The notes: generated by a model from the letters alone, not told the origin. Positions 12,067 to 24,663 are shown, counted from the first letter of the stretch. The stretch: 64,000 nt of DNA from Heliocidaris erythrogramma (GCA_025617745.1 CM046870.1:5111618-5175617); one strand, 5' to 3'. Made by a program: numbers and translations.

Positions 12067-12172
12067 GCTAAAATTGAGCAAAATTGCAGTTGGTCAATTG
12101 ACAAAGCTGTTTCCCTATCGCCCTGCCAACTGTATTTTAGCAGAAAGTGAACCAACTGCAACTTTGCTAAAA
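12067..12172. repeat. Short inverted-repeat (hairpin) sequence, probable MITE remnant
   Basis: AGCAAAATTGCAGTTGGT near 12077-12094 is matched by ACCAACTGCAACTTTGCT at 12151-12168 with one mismatch. The ends and target site are unclear. Confidence 0.5.
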
Positions 12173-13071
12173 AGAATGCAGGATAATAATGTTAAGTGAT
12201 GCATGAGACTGGAAAATCCTCTCCAATGTATCAATAACAAGCAGACAGATTATTTGTTCACATGATATGAATTTCATTACAGCAAAACATATATGTATAG
12301 TCCATTAAAAAAAATTTTTTTACTTAAATTTAGTTCCCTTTATTTTGAGAGACATTGTAGATCTTATAATTATCACTTGAAAAGAATTTTGAAAAGTTTC
12401 AGGAAGAAAATAATATTCAGTGTGAGAAACTGAGATATTTGCCTCATTTGTATTTCCACATTTTATCAGATTTTGTCAACACACTTGGGGAATGAATTCA
12501 TGATCACCTAAAATCAGAACCCATCCCCACCACTCTATTAGAGTGTCAATATGTAGAAAGAAATACATGTACATGTATGTATATATACTCATATATGCAT
12601 GCAGTAAATGCTCAGCATTTTACAAAAGTGTTAATGGCTGGATTAGAATAACCTAAAATCCCATATAACAATTTTTTTAGCGTGATGAAAAAAGATCATG
12701 CAGATGATGAACTACATGGACAGCTGATTGATAATCGAGTTAGAAAGCATGGCATTACATCAACTAGTGAGTTACATTTGGAAATTTAAAAAATAATATC
12801 AGACAGCTTACGGTAATGAAATATACATAATCAGAACTGGCATATTGACAAGGGCACTTGATAGCTGCAATGAGTGATTCAGATTTTGACAGAAATCATA
12901 GAATTTCAACGTTGAGACCACATAGGTGTGCCGAAAATATCAACTAAACTACAACATGTATGAACCGAGGATTGTGCAAATGAAAAAAGATGCAGAGATC
13001 TTGGGCTTGTGACAGGGTAAGAGCATAATAATAAATAATAAATCGTAAAGAGAAGATGATAAAAGGCTGAC

Positions 13072-14562
13072 CTTTGGTTTTAAGAATGACAGGAGATGAA
13101 GCAATATTAGGAATAATCTCCACAACCACTGCCTCTGTAGAAACGCATTCGCTCTCAAATCCTGATGACAACTCTCCCACTATCTCCTGGTCCTCCATTC
13201 CCTTATCTTTCACATCCAAAGTAATGCTTCCTCCCCTATCTTCATGAATTTCTGAAGAATCTAGAGATGTGGTCAACTGCTCTGAGCTCTGAGCATCTGG
13301 TTCAGAAGGAAGCCCGCCAAAAGTCTCGTCTAGGAAGACATCATCGTTGCTATTGATGGTGTCGAAGCTGTCTTCTAATCTCATTGATCTGTGTAGCTGC
13401 GTCAGTCGACTTTTAAGTGTGTCTTCTATTTCACCGCTAAGAGAGTTTGAGAGCACAGGATGCATGGCTTGCACAACAGAAGATTCCACTTCTCCAGGTT
13501 TTCCTAATGATGGTTTGGGTGTTGCACCTTTGTCTGCTGTTGTATCAGCATCTTGACCAAGAGTTGATCCTTCTCTGGTCATTTTCTCAGTTGATCCTAA
13601 TGCTACAGCACAAAGTTTATCTTCCTGTGCTTGTCTAGGAGGAGCAACTATCTCCACCTCAACTTGAATTCTATTAGGGTTCTCCTGAGAACGTGCAGAC
13701 ATTGTTGCAGGTGTGCTTTCTGTCTGACTATCAGATGAAGACTCTGGCTTCTTCAAAGACTTTCTTGCTCTAATGGCTGGAGTAGGTGACCTCTCAACTG
13801 TCTCTGCCACCACCTGATCAGGTAATGAGTGCTGATCACTCAATGAATCAGAAGATTTCTTCTTCTTGCTTCTAGCTGGAGCCACTGGTTGGGACATTAC
13901 TTGAGGGTCGTCATTGGTTTTGTTTTGCTGGGTCATTTGAGGGTGCTTAGGATCAGCAGTAAACTGAACTGATTTGACGGACTTTACATCGGTGGTAGAG
14001 GCACTTCTATCTTTCCTGAATGTAGGAGGTAAAGGAGGAGGTCTTGAGGGTCTGAGTTTCATGACAGGTGCGGTAGAAGTCTTGCTGACATGCTGCTTGT
14101 TAAATGCTTCCAAGAATGCAGACTGAAGAGCACTCAAGGCAGATGCGTCTCCCTGATCAAAGCTAGGACTCAATGGTGGAGGACGTCTTGGAGCTTTCCT
14201 CTTCTTGTAACGTCCACTGATGTGATCGACAGACTTTTGCTTGGTGAACTTCTTGGGAGCTTCTGCACTCTCCTTGTTGGGAGTACCTAGGTGTGGCTCT
14301 GAGGAGAAACGAGAGATCCTTGGCTTTGGTACAGGAGCACTCTGACTCCTGTTTGCATCACTCGAACTACGATCTCTAGATGAATCAGTTTGACCCTCAC
14401 TCAATGACTGCGAGATCTTACCACTCCTGGGTTTGGGGACAGGCTTGGCAGATCCATCACTGGATGTTCTAGTTAGTTCTATCTTTTGCAGTTGTGATGT
14501 GTTAGTTCGAGTGCACTCACTATCACGCTGGCTGTTAGAGGTTAGTAGGAGCGGTGAGAGAG
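13072..14562 (-). CDS. cobl: cobl exon 11: SH3-binding PKPR motifs and third KKRKAP motif
   Basis: The acceptor GCACCCTTCCTCAG (to 14563) and donor-like GTCAGC (from 13071) bound 1,491 nt, phase 1 to phase 1, residues 636-1133. Visible are PVPKPR twice (about 676 and 712), the basic-proline motif KKRKAPRRPPP (755-765), which resembles the KRAP-type motifs in exon 7, then DASALSALQSAFLEAFNKQH (774-793), an amphipathic helix candidate, and RPPPLPPTFRK. The rest is Ser/Thr-, Glu- and Gln-rich and looks disordered. The donor is weaker than its neighbours, but the phase fits exon 12 exactly. The nearby AACAG acceptor was excluded because it breaks the frame. Confidence 0.88.
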
Positions 14563-17311
14563 CTGAGGAAGGGTGCACAATTAGAACAGTCATAGGGTGG
14601 ATAGCAGGAAGGGGGCATGCCAGAAAGAAAAAGAGAGAACATAGTCACAATCGACAGAGCATAACAACTGAAAGCAAAGAGTGAAATAAGAACAACCAAT
14701 GTGATGACAGATATCAAATAACTATTGAGGAAAGACCTGGAAGTATAGCCTAACTCTCTACTGCAAGAGATGATCAGATTTTCAGGAGCATGCACATACT
14801 GATATACATGTATGAGAGCGTGCATATAGAAATTTCTACTGTGCCTTGCTAATTTCATTAACAATAAGTCATTCCTTGCAGACTGTTTAATTTATCATTT
14901 TGTTTAAAGATGGCATTCAAGGTGGAGTGACACACATGTGCACGTTTACAGAAGGGCCCCTACATGTATTTTGAAATAGAATAAGTGATAATAGCACTTT
15001 TGAGGCTGAAAGTACAAAAAGAAGCAGCAGCTTTGTAATGTGATAGAAATTTACCTTCAATTGATTGGATATACGAAAGAAGCCTTCAACTTTGCATGAA
15101 AGCACCGATCAAAACAAACAAATCTATGAAACACATGATGCATTCTAGCATCGAAACTTAGCCTCTCTTTTCTGTAGTAATAAGCTTATCTTGAGATCTA
15201 TCCCATAGTTACTAGACTGCATGGAAACTTTGCTTCTCTCTGCTATGAATTTCTTGGAAACTTAGCCTCTCTCTTCGGTGAATTTCTTGGAAATTTAGTC
15301 TGTCTCTTTCAGAATTTCATGGAAACTTAGCCTCTTTTCTATGAATTGCATGGAAACTTAACTTCTCTGTTCTGTGCATTTCTTGGAAAATTAGTCTGAC
15401 TCTTTCAGAATTTCATGGAAACTTAGCCTCTCTTCTATGAATTTCATGGAAACTTAGCATCTCTTCTACGAATTGCATGGAAACTTAGCCTCCCTCTTTT
15501 ATGAATTTCAGGGAAACTTAACTTCTCTCATCTATGAATTTCATGGAAACTTTGCCTCTCTCTTCTATGAATTGCATGGAAACTTAGCTTCTCTCCTTCA
15601 AAATTTGATGGAAACTTTGCATCTCTCTTCTATGAATTTCACGGAAACTAAAGCCATCTCTTCTACGAATTGCATGGAAACTTAGCCTCCCTCTTTTATG
15701 AATTTCAGGGAAACTTAACTTCTCTCATCTATGAATTTCATGGAAACTTTGCCTCTCTCTTCTATGAATTGCATGGAAACTTAGCTTCTCTCCTTCAAAA
15801 TTTGATGGAAACTTTGCCTCTCTCTTCTATGAATTGCATGGAAACTTTGCCTCTCTCTTCTATGAATTTCAGGGAAACTTCGAATCTCGCTTCTATGAAT
15901 TTCACGGAAACTAAAGCCCTCTCTTCTATGAATTTCACGGAAACTAAAGCCCTCTCTTCTATGAATTTCATGAAAACATAGCCTCTCTCTTCTATGAATT
16001 TCATGGAAACTTTGCCTCTCTCTTCTATGAATTTCATGGAAACTTTGCATCTCTCTTTCTAAATTTCATGAAAACTTAGCCTCTCTCTTCTATGAATTTC
16101 ATGGAAACTTTGCATCTCTCTTCTATGAATTTCATGGAAACTTTGCATCTCTCTTTCAAAATTTCATGGAAACTTAGCCTCTCTTCTATGAATTTCATGG
16201 AAACTTAGAATCTCTCTTTCAGAATGTCATGGAAACTTTGCCTCTCTCCTTCAAAATTTCATGGAAACTTAGAATCTCTCTTCTATGAATTTCATGGAAA
16301 CTAAAGCCCACTCTTCTATAAATTTCATGGAAACTTAGCCTCTCTCTTCGATGAATTTTATGGAAAATTGGCCTCCCTCTTATGAATTTCATGGAAACTT
16401 ATCCTCTTTAGTATGTCAAACTATCAATTTCACCAGGACAAGTGTACTGAAAGTGCTGCATGCTGCACCATACATGCAATTATTCAAGTGATGTCTAACT
16501 CAGGCTCTAATCTACATCAGCTACACTATACACATAACAAACTTTATTATATTATTTCACTTCTTCACAGCAATTCATTTCATGCTACAGTGCAATGATG
16601 ACCTGGTACAAGAACGATATTAAGACCTTTTTGATCATTTTGGAATATATTTAGTATTTGGTGTGATGCTTTATAATCCAATGATGACATACAGTTGTAT
16701 GCACCAGCTGTTTATCAACTTACTTTGCTATATAGCATATTGGGGCAAGGATCACCAACTGTCTAAAGAAAAATATTTTATCTCCTAAATTGATCAATAT
16801 TTTCTTAGTTTTTCATTTTGGCTGGACTATCCTTTCTCTTTCTGCAACTCACAAACGTGACAAACAAAGTTGTCAAATCCTAATTATGCATATAATTAAA
16901 AACCAAACATGATTCAGAAAGTCTAATGACAAGAGTTTTAGGAGCTTTGAAATTGATTAATGAAATTCTAAATAGCTTTAGATAGATTAGAATAAAATAA
17001 AGGACATGATGTGATCTTCATTTAAAGTCATTCAAGTCATAGTTGGTAGGTTTGAATTAGAAATGTTACATACAGCAAAGTCAGATGATCTATGACCATA
17101 TTAGTATGAAAGCATAATAACAACGAATAACGGCACACAAAGGAAAACTTTCAGAGCAAACAGAACAGTTAGGTATTTCACAAGTTTACAAACACCAAAA
17201 TTAAATAACATAAAATTCTAAATAACTTGGCAAAAACAGACAAGAAACAAACCATAGTATACATGTGTATCTGTTTAAATGCAGTGCAAATATTTGAATC
17301 TTTAATCTTAC
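14563..17311 (-). other. cobl intron 10
   Basis: Dominated by the minisatellite at 15217-16401. The remaining flanks show nothing recognisable. Confidence 0.8.
15217..16401. repeat. Minisatellite, about 30-33-bp unit, with a 197-bp higher-order duplication
   Basis: About 37 degenerate copies of TATGAATTTCATGGAAACTT plus a CTCTCTCTTC-type spacer. A block of at least 157 bp from 15464 recurs almost exactly from 15661, showing a recent higher-order duplication. Because units can keep frame, spurious open frames appear on both strands (for example 15670-15981 and 15781-16050); they follow unit length, not coding constraint. Confidence 0.92.
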
Positions 17312-17524
17312 CTTCTGGAGCATCTTCTGTCCTATGCTCTGATTGGTTGGTTTGTATTTCATTTGTGTCAGCCTCTGTAGTATCTTCATCCTCATTGGTC
17401 GGAGGGGAATCAATTTGAACTTTCTCTCCCGACTCTGGATCCTCTGGCACCGATTGGTCGATGCTAGCAACGTTGACCTCTGACACGCTGACTTCTTGAT
17501 CCGCTGCTGCATCATTGATCAAAG
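17312..17524 (-). CDS. cobl: cobl exon 10: acidic linker
   Basis: The acceptor TTATCCCCTAG (to 17525) and donor GTAAGATT (from 17311) bound 213 nt, phase 1 in and out, residues 565-636. The sequence is strongly acidic (DQEVSVSEVNVASIDQSVPE, then a run rich in Glu/Asp/Thr). No domain is visible. As a multiple of three it can be skipped without a frame change. Called on splice sites, phase and composition. Confidence 0.8.
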
Positions 17525-17792
17525 CTAGGGGATAACAATAAAAAGCAATGCTTGATTCAACCTCTAGTAAAAACTCTGTCGAGAATAGAATAGAATAGAA
17601 TAGGGCTTAGAGCAAGTTTCAATATGTACAGAAGGATTCAATGGCAATGGACCTTCTGAAACTAAAAATGACTTCAACATTTCAACAAAATATTCCATAT
17701 GGTATCACCTTTTTATTCATGACAATTTCTCTAAATGACCTCTGAATGACCTCATCAAAAAACTAAGTCTTGAGCCCTGCATATGCACTTCT

Positions 17793-17942
17793 GGGCCCCC
17801 GTTTCATAAAACCTGTTATCAATATAAACTGCCTCATTTCTTTGACAAATTCGCTCTCGGCCAATCAGATTCAAGGATTTCAATAGCTTATAACAATTAT
17901 CGTTACTTGTAATTGATAACAAAGTTTTATGAAACGGGGCCC
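17793..17942. mobile_element. 150-bp MITE with GGGCCC-GTTTCATAAAAC ends
   Basis: GGGCCCCCGTTTCATAAAAC at the left faces GTTTTATGAAACGGGGCCC at the right. Inverted similarity continues inward (CTGTTATCAAT against ATTGATAAC). No coding capacity. Confidence 0.85.
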
Positions 17943-19488
17943 TGGTTGTCATTCGGCCAGGTCAAATCTTGAAGGCTTCACTAGGAGAAAATATCTTATA
18001 CATTGATACCATTTGGTTTTATCCCAATAGCCTGAAAAGAAAGTGCCATGCATTTTGAATCTCCATGTCTTGCGCACACTTAAGAGCCTGAAATAGACAT
18101 ACCAGGACCTAAAATCAGGTGATTTCCTGAAAACTGGCAACCTTAATTGTACAGAGAGTGAACAATGTTTATGAAGAAAATAATCTGTAATCAAAGATTT
18201 AAAAGCAAAGATCCTTCGCATAAATTAAGCCTTGTCATGCACGCTACAGCAGACTGCCTTAAAACTGCTGCAGGGCCATTCTCAGTCACATGGTGACCAA
18301 AATCCCGAAAAATAGTCGATTTGAAACCTTTTTTTTCAGTATTCATCTTGTAGCAGGATTTTGAATTTAAATAACAGTCTCACCCCCAACAGAAAGGTAC
18401 TTATTTTAATGAGAGTACTACATCATATTCTTTCAAAGGTCAAAATAAGGTCGGTCACATTTTTGACATCACAAGAAAAGGGGTCTGACTTGTTGGTAGT
18501 CAAACCTACGGTACTTTTCTCATATTTCCCTCGGAGTGCAAGTTTCCACTTTTCATTGCTGTAGGATAGGATTGCTCTGAACAGTTTGAAAGCAATTTTC
18601 AATAAATAAGTGAACACTCTTTTCTTTTAAAAATCTTTTTCAAGTAGAAACTGATCATATAAAAAAAAATCAATAGCATGTAATCTGATTTTTCGGCAAT
18701 AAAGCAAAATTAGATGGTCACGTTAGTGACCATTTGTTTGACTTTAGAAATAATGGCAGCAAAATAAAGCTTATGTTTAAGTGAATGGCATGTGAGGGTG
18801 AACACAACGAAGATCCCTCTGTATCCTCCGTGATTTCCGTGCTAGGATGATACAGAACGAGAAGCATACTACACTAAAAACTTTGCCGCGCTGGTTTTCT
18901 CAGGCACTTTCAGTGTCATATGTGAACGGTGCTTAAGGGTATCGCATAGATCTACAACCCACCCCATTTCAATCATTCATAGTCACACAGGGGTTACTTG
19001 TTGCAAAATCAATTTCATTAAACAGTGAGAGAGGCAGATGAACTGAGCTATTACTTATTTGTTATGAGCATTCCTGCACATGAAAAAAAAAGGAAGGAGT
19101 ATCTTATAGTTTGACGAAACTATATATACATGTAATGCATGAAACATTTCTGGGGAAATGCATCAAACATTTCTGGGGGAAAAAATGGTCTGAAAGTTAA
19201 ATTTGACAGTTTGAATTCCTCTAATTATAATTATAATGACCTACATCACTACAAATAATACAGTTGTATTTACTAGTAGAAATGAAAGTATCAAAAAGCT
19301 AGCAAAGGATAGTTAGCAAGCGAAGCAGGTGATGTATTTCTAACATAATGCCATTCCGATCACACACACACACACAAACACACCACACAAAAATGGAACA
19401 AAATAGAACAAAACAAAGAACAATCAGTGAACCCAACAAAGAATTTTTATCAACTTCAGTATCATTTAAAAAAAAAAAAATTCCTTAA

Positions 19489-20124
19489 AGGGAAATTAAC
19501 CTCAGCGTATGAACTAGCTTATTTTGAATGGTGTAGTATATGCCTCTTATTTGATACATGCAATTTCATGTAAAAACACAGGATATAGATATAAATCACT
19601 ATTTTCCAGCCAAGTTATTGTCTGCTAGCAATAATAAGGGGGCTGCCATTACTTTATGTGTACACGAAAATATTTTTCATCCCAAGTAATATTTCCTTCA
19701 TCGTTAACTTGTAATTGATTTTTAGAGGACAAATATATATTAGATATAGTCACATATTCTGAAATGTAAGTTTAGTTTTATATATTTTTTAAAAGGTCTT
19801 AATTTGTTCATAAAAATATACTTTCTGTACGTGGAGACGGAGAATTGACGTCAAGGACGGAGACAATCGTAACAATACCAAAACAAAGCGAGGAATCTGC
19901 ATTACAGGATGGCTATTAGAACTCATGGGTCGTCAATTATCTAGGCCCATGACCAATAACAATCGTAATAAAATCAGAACAAAGCGACGTATCTGTTGTA
20001 AAGGTAGGCTATTATCAATGCATATGGTACCTAATGATCCGTGTCATGCACAAAATGGCAGCCTCCATGGAAAGACGTAGCAGACAATACCGCATCTAGA
20101 ATATCATGTGGGGTTAATTGTCCT
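19489..20124. mobile_element. TTAA-flanked non-autonomous element (piggyBac-like), about 640 bp
   Basis: TTAA at 19485-19488 and 20125-20128 flanks AGGGAAATTAACCTC and its counterpart GGGTTAATTGTCCT. The interior contains two similar GGAGACGGAG/CAATCGTAA-type segments but no transposase. Confidence 0.7.
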
Positions 20125-20587
20125 TTAAAATGGGAGAACACATTTTAATATAGTATACTTGGGCGAGTCAAAATTTCTTCTGTTTCGTCTTGCAGGCTCC
20201 ATGAACATGCTGATGAGGGGCGTAGCATGAGCCCAGGCAATGAGGGGGCACGGGCATCCTTTAGGAGCGCACCAGTCTTATTGGGTTGATGAAATATGAA
20301 GGGAGGAGTCCTACCAATTTCTTTTCTGATTCCCCTTCCTTTCTTTTTCCTTTTTTTTTTGCCATTCAATTGGGAGGCACAAAGCACCTATGGCCCTCTG
20401 TGGCTACCCCACTGCCTGTTTGTTTACAGCTAACATCAAATATTTACATATACATGTATAGCAGTTCACATATATACGTTTGCTATGTATATATTCTGAG
20501 TTTTCTAAACAAGTGTAAATGTAAACACAGAATAACAAACAGTGTACCATCAGAGAGAGAGGGCGAGAGAAAGCAAAATCTACCAAA

Positions 20588-20745
20588 AATGGAGGAAAGT
20601 ATGCTGATCATCTATTTAATGTCCACATTTGAAAAGAGTTTTATGGCAGATAATAATAAAAATGAACTGCACACAATGAAGGAAAGTATGCTTATCTATG
20701 ATGTCCATGTTTGAAAAGAGTTTTATAGCAGATAACAAAATGATC
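20588..20745. repeat. Tandem duplication, unit about 87 bp
   Basis: GGAAAGTATGCT through TTTGAAAAGAGTTTTATGGC at 20588-20660 recurs with small changes from 20675. Confidence 0.8.
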
Positions 20746-22129
20746 CGCATACAATATTCATATTCGTGAACGAATTACATTAATATATTTGCATACTACA
20801 GCATGAAACTCTACTCCGCACTGGACATAAAATATGAAATGTATTTACTTCAAATGAAATGTTCTAGAGCAGTACAGTGTAAAAGCAATGTCAATAATAA
20901 TCGGGTCCAAAGAGCGTAATATACCAGCAGCAAGTGGACTTTAGCCTATCTGTATGTCTTTGCTACCTCCACTGTTCAAATAAGACCACATCGAAATTGG
21001 CAACTAATAGCAGCTATTATCACTCCATTTGTCTCAGACACGGGACCATAAAATATTGGCAAACTGAGAAGAATGCTTACGCAATACATGTAGTTTCATA
21101 TACACATCCTGACTCTACATTCAGACAAGTGACATTTTACCAAACTGCTTGCAAATACACTGAAAGTGACACCAATGGGGTTATTATTTTCTTTTACAAC
21201 AGACAATTTTTGATCGCTTTTAAAACCAAATTAAATTGCCAGTTATGATTATGAAGTCCATTATTGCATGTTTCTCATTTCTTTAGGATATATTTTGATT
21301 CATCTGTATTTTAACGAAAATTACAAAATTTTTCATAAAAATTTCAAACTTGTTTTAGGGTTGCTTGACTGAAACACATTTAAGGATTATATGTACGTGA
21401 GCTCTCAAGGATTCATAAATTTCTCATTTGTCAATTTTTTTTTTCTTAAAGCTGTCACCTATCTTTTTCACAATTAATTTTTTTCTGCTTTCACTAAAAA
21501 GAAATTTATTATCACATTTATAATTATGTAATTTTGTTGTTAAGTAAAGACTGTTGTATCACAGTTTTCAAGAAAAGCCTTTCACTCCCAAATACATCTC
21601 CTCCTAATTTGTAGTGATGCTTACATTCATTCCAGGCTCACATGTCATTGTAACCACAATGATTAGATCAAGGGTGCTACATTCTGAATTCGCAATCCTC
21701 TCGCAAAATGAACTGATCTATTGACACTTAAAATCACAACAAATTGGTTACATCGGAGGAAGAAGGACCCAATTCCATCAAAATAATTGTGAGTGTGTTA
21801 AGAAAGAAATTAATACTTTGAGATAAGATAATGAAACTAAATGTGTCCATCTTCAGAGGAACTTAAATAAAAAGACAAACATTACTTCCATGCGCATCAA
21901 AACATTGCGTGTGTACAAATTATCAAGATATTGATTTTTTTTTTTAATATCTCAAAATTGTTGAAATGGAGGTGGGCTGTTCTTGCTCTCACGTATTCAA
22001 CTGATGATACATTACACAATCAAATGCACTACCACATCAAAGACTACAAAACATGTAGATGGTTTGACATAGAACTACAGGAAAGCTTGAGAACACACCG
22101 ACACAGCAAGCTGCCTACACACAACTTAC

Positions 22130-22231
22130 ATTCCCGGCCCGCAGCTAGGGCTTCTTCAAAAGCATCCTCCATACTTTTTATTAGGCTGGACGTAGCAGAG
22201 GCGCAAAGGCTACTGGCTACATCATAATTGT
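22130..22231 (-). CDS. cobl: cobl exon 9: short helix-rich cassette
   Basis: The acceptor ATCCCGCAG (to 22232) and donor GTAAGTTG (from 22129) bound 102 nt, phase 1 to phase 1, residues 531-565. It encodes TSSLIKSMEDAFEEALAAG among other residues, an amphipathic helix candidate that resembles LSALQSAFLEAF in exon 11. As a 34-codon phase-neutral exon it can be included or skipped. A minisatellite starts about 30 bp upstream of it in transcription. The phase fit and both splice sites support it, but it has no recognised domain. Confidence 0.75.
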
Positions 22232-22259
22232 CTGCGGGATGCAAGATCGTCAGTCAAGA

Positions 22260-23290
22260 TGGTGTTAGGCAGGATAAGGTGGTTACAATGTGTACAGGTA
22301 TGATGGGAGTGGTTAAGATGGGTGCAGTGATGATGGAGGTGCTTATGATATTGGTGTAGTCATGTGGGTGTGGTTATGATGGGGAGCGTCTACGATGGGG
22401 AGCGGCTATGATGGGGAGTGGTTATGATGGGGAGTGGTTATGATGGGGAGTGGTTATGATGGGGAGTGGTTATGATGGGGAGTGATTATGATGAGTTTGG
22501 TGATGATGGGAGTGGTTATGAGAGGTGTGGTTATGAGGGGGTGTGGTTATGATGTGGAGTGGTTATGATGTGGAGTGGTTATGATGTGGAGTGGTTATGA
22601 TGGGGAGTGGTTATGATGGGGAGTGGTTATGATGGGGAGTGGTTATGATGGGGAGTGGTTATGATGGGGAGTGGTTATGATGGGGAGGGGCTATGATGGG
22701 GAGGGGCTATGATGGGGAGGGGCTATGATGGGGAGGGGCTATGACAGAGATGCCAACCGTTCCGGAATATGCATGAGGTCAAAATTAAAATGTGAATTAC
22801 GCAACGGTTGAATGCTTGTGAGAGAAAACATGACAACAATAACCATGCTCTCCGCTATTCACTTGTCATGAAAGCCTTGAAATCCACCTCATACATATTC
22901 CGGAACAGTTGGCAACTCTGCTATGATGGGGAGGGCTATGATGGGGAGGGGCTATGATGGGGAGGGGATATGATGGGGAGGGGATATGATGCGGAGGGGA
23001 TATGATGGGGAAGGGATATGATGGGGAGGGGATATGATGGGGAGGGCATATGATGGGGAGGGGATATGATGGGGAGGGGATATGATGGGGAGGGGATATG
23101 ATGGGGAGGGGATATGATGGGGAGTGGTTATGATGAGTTTGGTGATGATGGGAGTGGTTATGATAGGTGTGGTTATGATGGGGAGTGGTTATGCCGAGTT
23201 TGATGATCATGGAGAGTGGTTATGATGGGTGGAGTTATGATGGGTGGAGTTATGATGGGTGTGGTTTGATGGGGTGGTTATGAAGATGGC
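22260..23290. repeat. 16-bp minisatellite (ATGATGGGGAGTGGTT / ATGATGGGGAGGGGAT)
   Basis: Dozens of 16-bp units, with sub-blocks of TGGTT-, GGGCT- and GGGAT-type units that point to local expansions. The array is split by the 176-bp MITE at 22745-22920. A His/Pro-rich open frame on the minus strand is produced by the unit and is not a gene. Confidence 0.95.
22745..22920. mobile_element. MITE inserted in the minisatellite
   Basis: CAGAGATGCCAACCGTTCCG at the left faces CGGAACAGTTGGCAACTCTG at the right. The inverted ends run about 34 bp. CTATGA on both sides (22739-22744 and 22921-22926) looks like a target duplication, although the tandem array makes that call less certain. No coding capacity. 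Confidence 0.88.
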
Positions 23291-24459
23291 AGTTATGATG
23301 GGATTGGTTCTGATATATGTGGTTAAGATGGGATTGGTTCCGAAGGGTATGTGTACTGTGGGTATAGTTATGCCGGTGGTGCTTATTTAGAAAGATGTAA
23401 CAATTTGAAGGAAGGGGCAGTAACATGACAGTGTTGTCTACATGTACCTATGCAGCTGCTCTTGGAAAAATTAATATAATGACTTAGATTATATCTACAA
23501 TAGGGATCAGTATGAGGGAACATAACCAAATTCAAACAAAAGCAAAGCAATAACGGTGAATACGATTACAATACAATAACACTGTCTTATATTCATATTC
23601 AAGATCATTTTAAAAGGCAGCAAGTTTAACATGAAAATAAAAACAGAGTGACTTATGATAAAAGTTACAATATTGCACACATATCCTTTTCAAGGGCATG
23701 TTCAATGTAAACCTAAAAATACTATTACCCTGGACTTTAGCCAAGGTGCCCAAGAAGCATTATATTCATATCATTTCTACAAATTCCATTCTCTCATTTC
23801 AGTTGTTCATAATCATGTCCATGCAAGATTTCGTTTTCATTTACTACTGCTTTTCATAAAAGAATTTGCCCCGCAACAAAGTGACGCTGAAAAATATTTC
23901 ATGTCACATCACATCACATCACTCCGCTACGGAAAAAGTTCAAATGTCGAAAATGAGGGCATTTCATTCTGCAAACTATTCCGTTCCCATGGTCTTGCCC
24001 ATAATTCCTACAGTACAAAATGAAAAGATAAAATAGTAAAATGAGAGCATGCAGAAGGGGTAAAATGAAATCGGGAAGCCATTGAAGTAGGAAGGCAATG
24101 CATTAGAGAGAATCTGAGAATTAGGTATTCCCATTAAATAAACCTGAAATTTATAACAAGTGCCAATAAATCAAAATAATTGTGGGTATACATGTGAGAG
24201 TTATATATAAATGAATATACTGTATATTATAGACATGTAGTTGGGCCAAGTGACCATATATTTGATGTCCAAACAACTCACAAATTATATTCCATTAAAT
24301 GGGGGCTAAAATAATAAGCATCAGTTAGAATAGTTCAAGCAAAGTTAAAGCAACTATGCAAAGTTGTGTTAAAACGAAATGTAGATCTTAAGGAAGGGTG
24401 AAAATTCAATGAATTTTGTCACAAAATGACTGGATTACCACATGTGACAACCATCTCAC

Positions 24460-24663
24460 CTGACGAACATTCACTGGCGGTATCATTGCCTTCAACAAGC
24501 CCATCCCCTGGGGACAGCACCAACCGACCTTCCTGGATTAATCTCTCCACATCTTCCTTAGGTTCCCCGGGAGAGGGGGGCTCTTCAGGGGGAGGAGGGG
24601 GGTCAAATACCGGTGGTGGAGGAGGGGCATAGTCGGGTGGTGGAGGGATGTCTTCGTCAAGCA
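24460..24663 (-). CDS. cobl: cobl exon 8: poly-proline segment
   Basis: The acceptor ATTTATCAG (to 24664) and donor GTGAGATG (from 24459) bound 204 nt, phase 1 to phase 1, residues 463-531. It begins LDEDIPPPPDYAPPPPPVFD and continues with a PPPPPEEPPSPGEP run, a likely ligand for profilin, EVH1 or SH3 partners, as in other actin regulators. The rest is acidic (EDVERLIQEGRLVL). A second donor 21 nt downstream (GTAATCC) could extend the exon, but it keeps a different end. Confidence 0.88.

Larger units (their letters stand above)
11136..13071 (-). other. cobl intron 11
   Basis: Contains the TTAA-flanked element at 11303-11852 and the hairpin repeat at 12067-12172. I see no other feature. Confidence 0.8.
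17525..22129 (-). other. cobl intron 9
   Basis: Holds a short (AGAAT)4 array at 17583-17602, the MITEs at 17793-17942 and 19489-20124 and the duplication at 20588-20745. I see no further exon. Confidence 0.7.
22232..24459 (-). other. cobl intron 8
   Basis: About half is the 16-bp minisatellite (22260-23290) with a MITE inside it. The remainder shows nothing recognisable. Confidence 0.8.

Noticed and set aside
15473..16050. Repetitive open frames with FYEFHGN- or EIHRRER-type units
   Set aside because: Produced by the minisatellite on both strands. Unit length varies and the frames are not maintained through the array.
20145..20387. Lys-rich minus-strand frame
   Set aside because: The Lys run is a poly(T/A) stretch. 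No splice sites fit the cobl phase, and the sequence looks repetitive.
22866..23210. His/Pro-rich open frame
   Set aside because: A translation of the 16-bp minisatellite, running across a MITE boundary.
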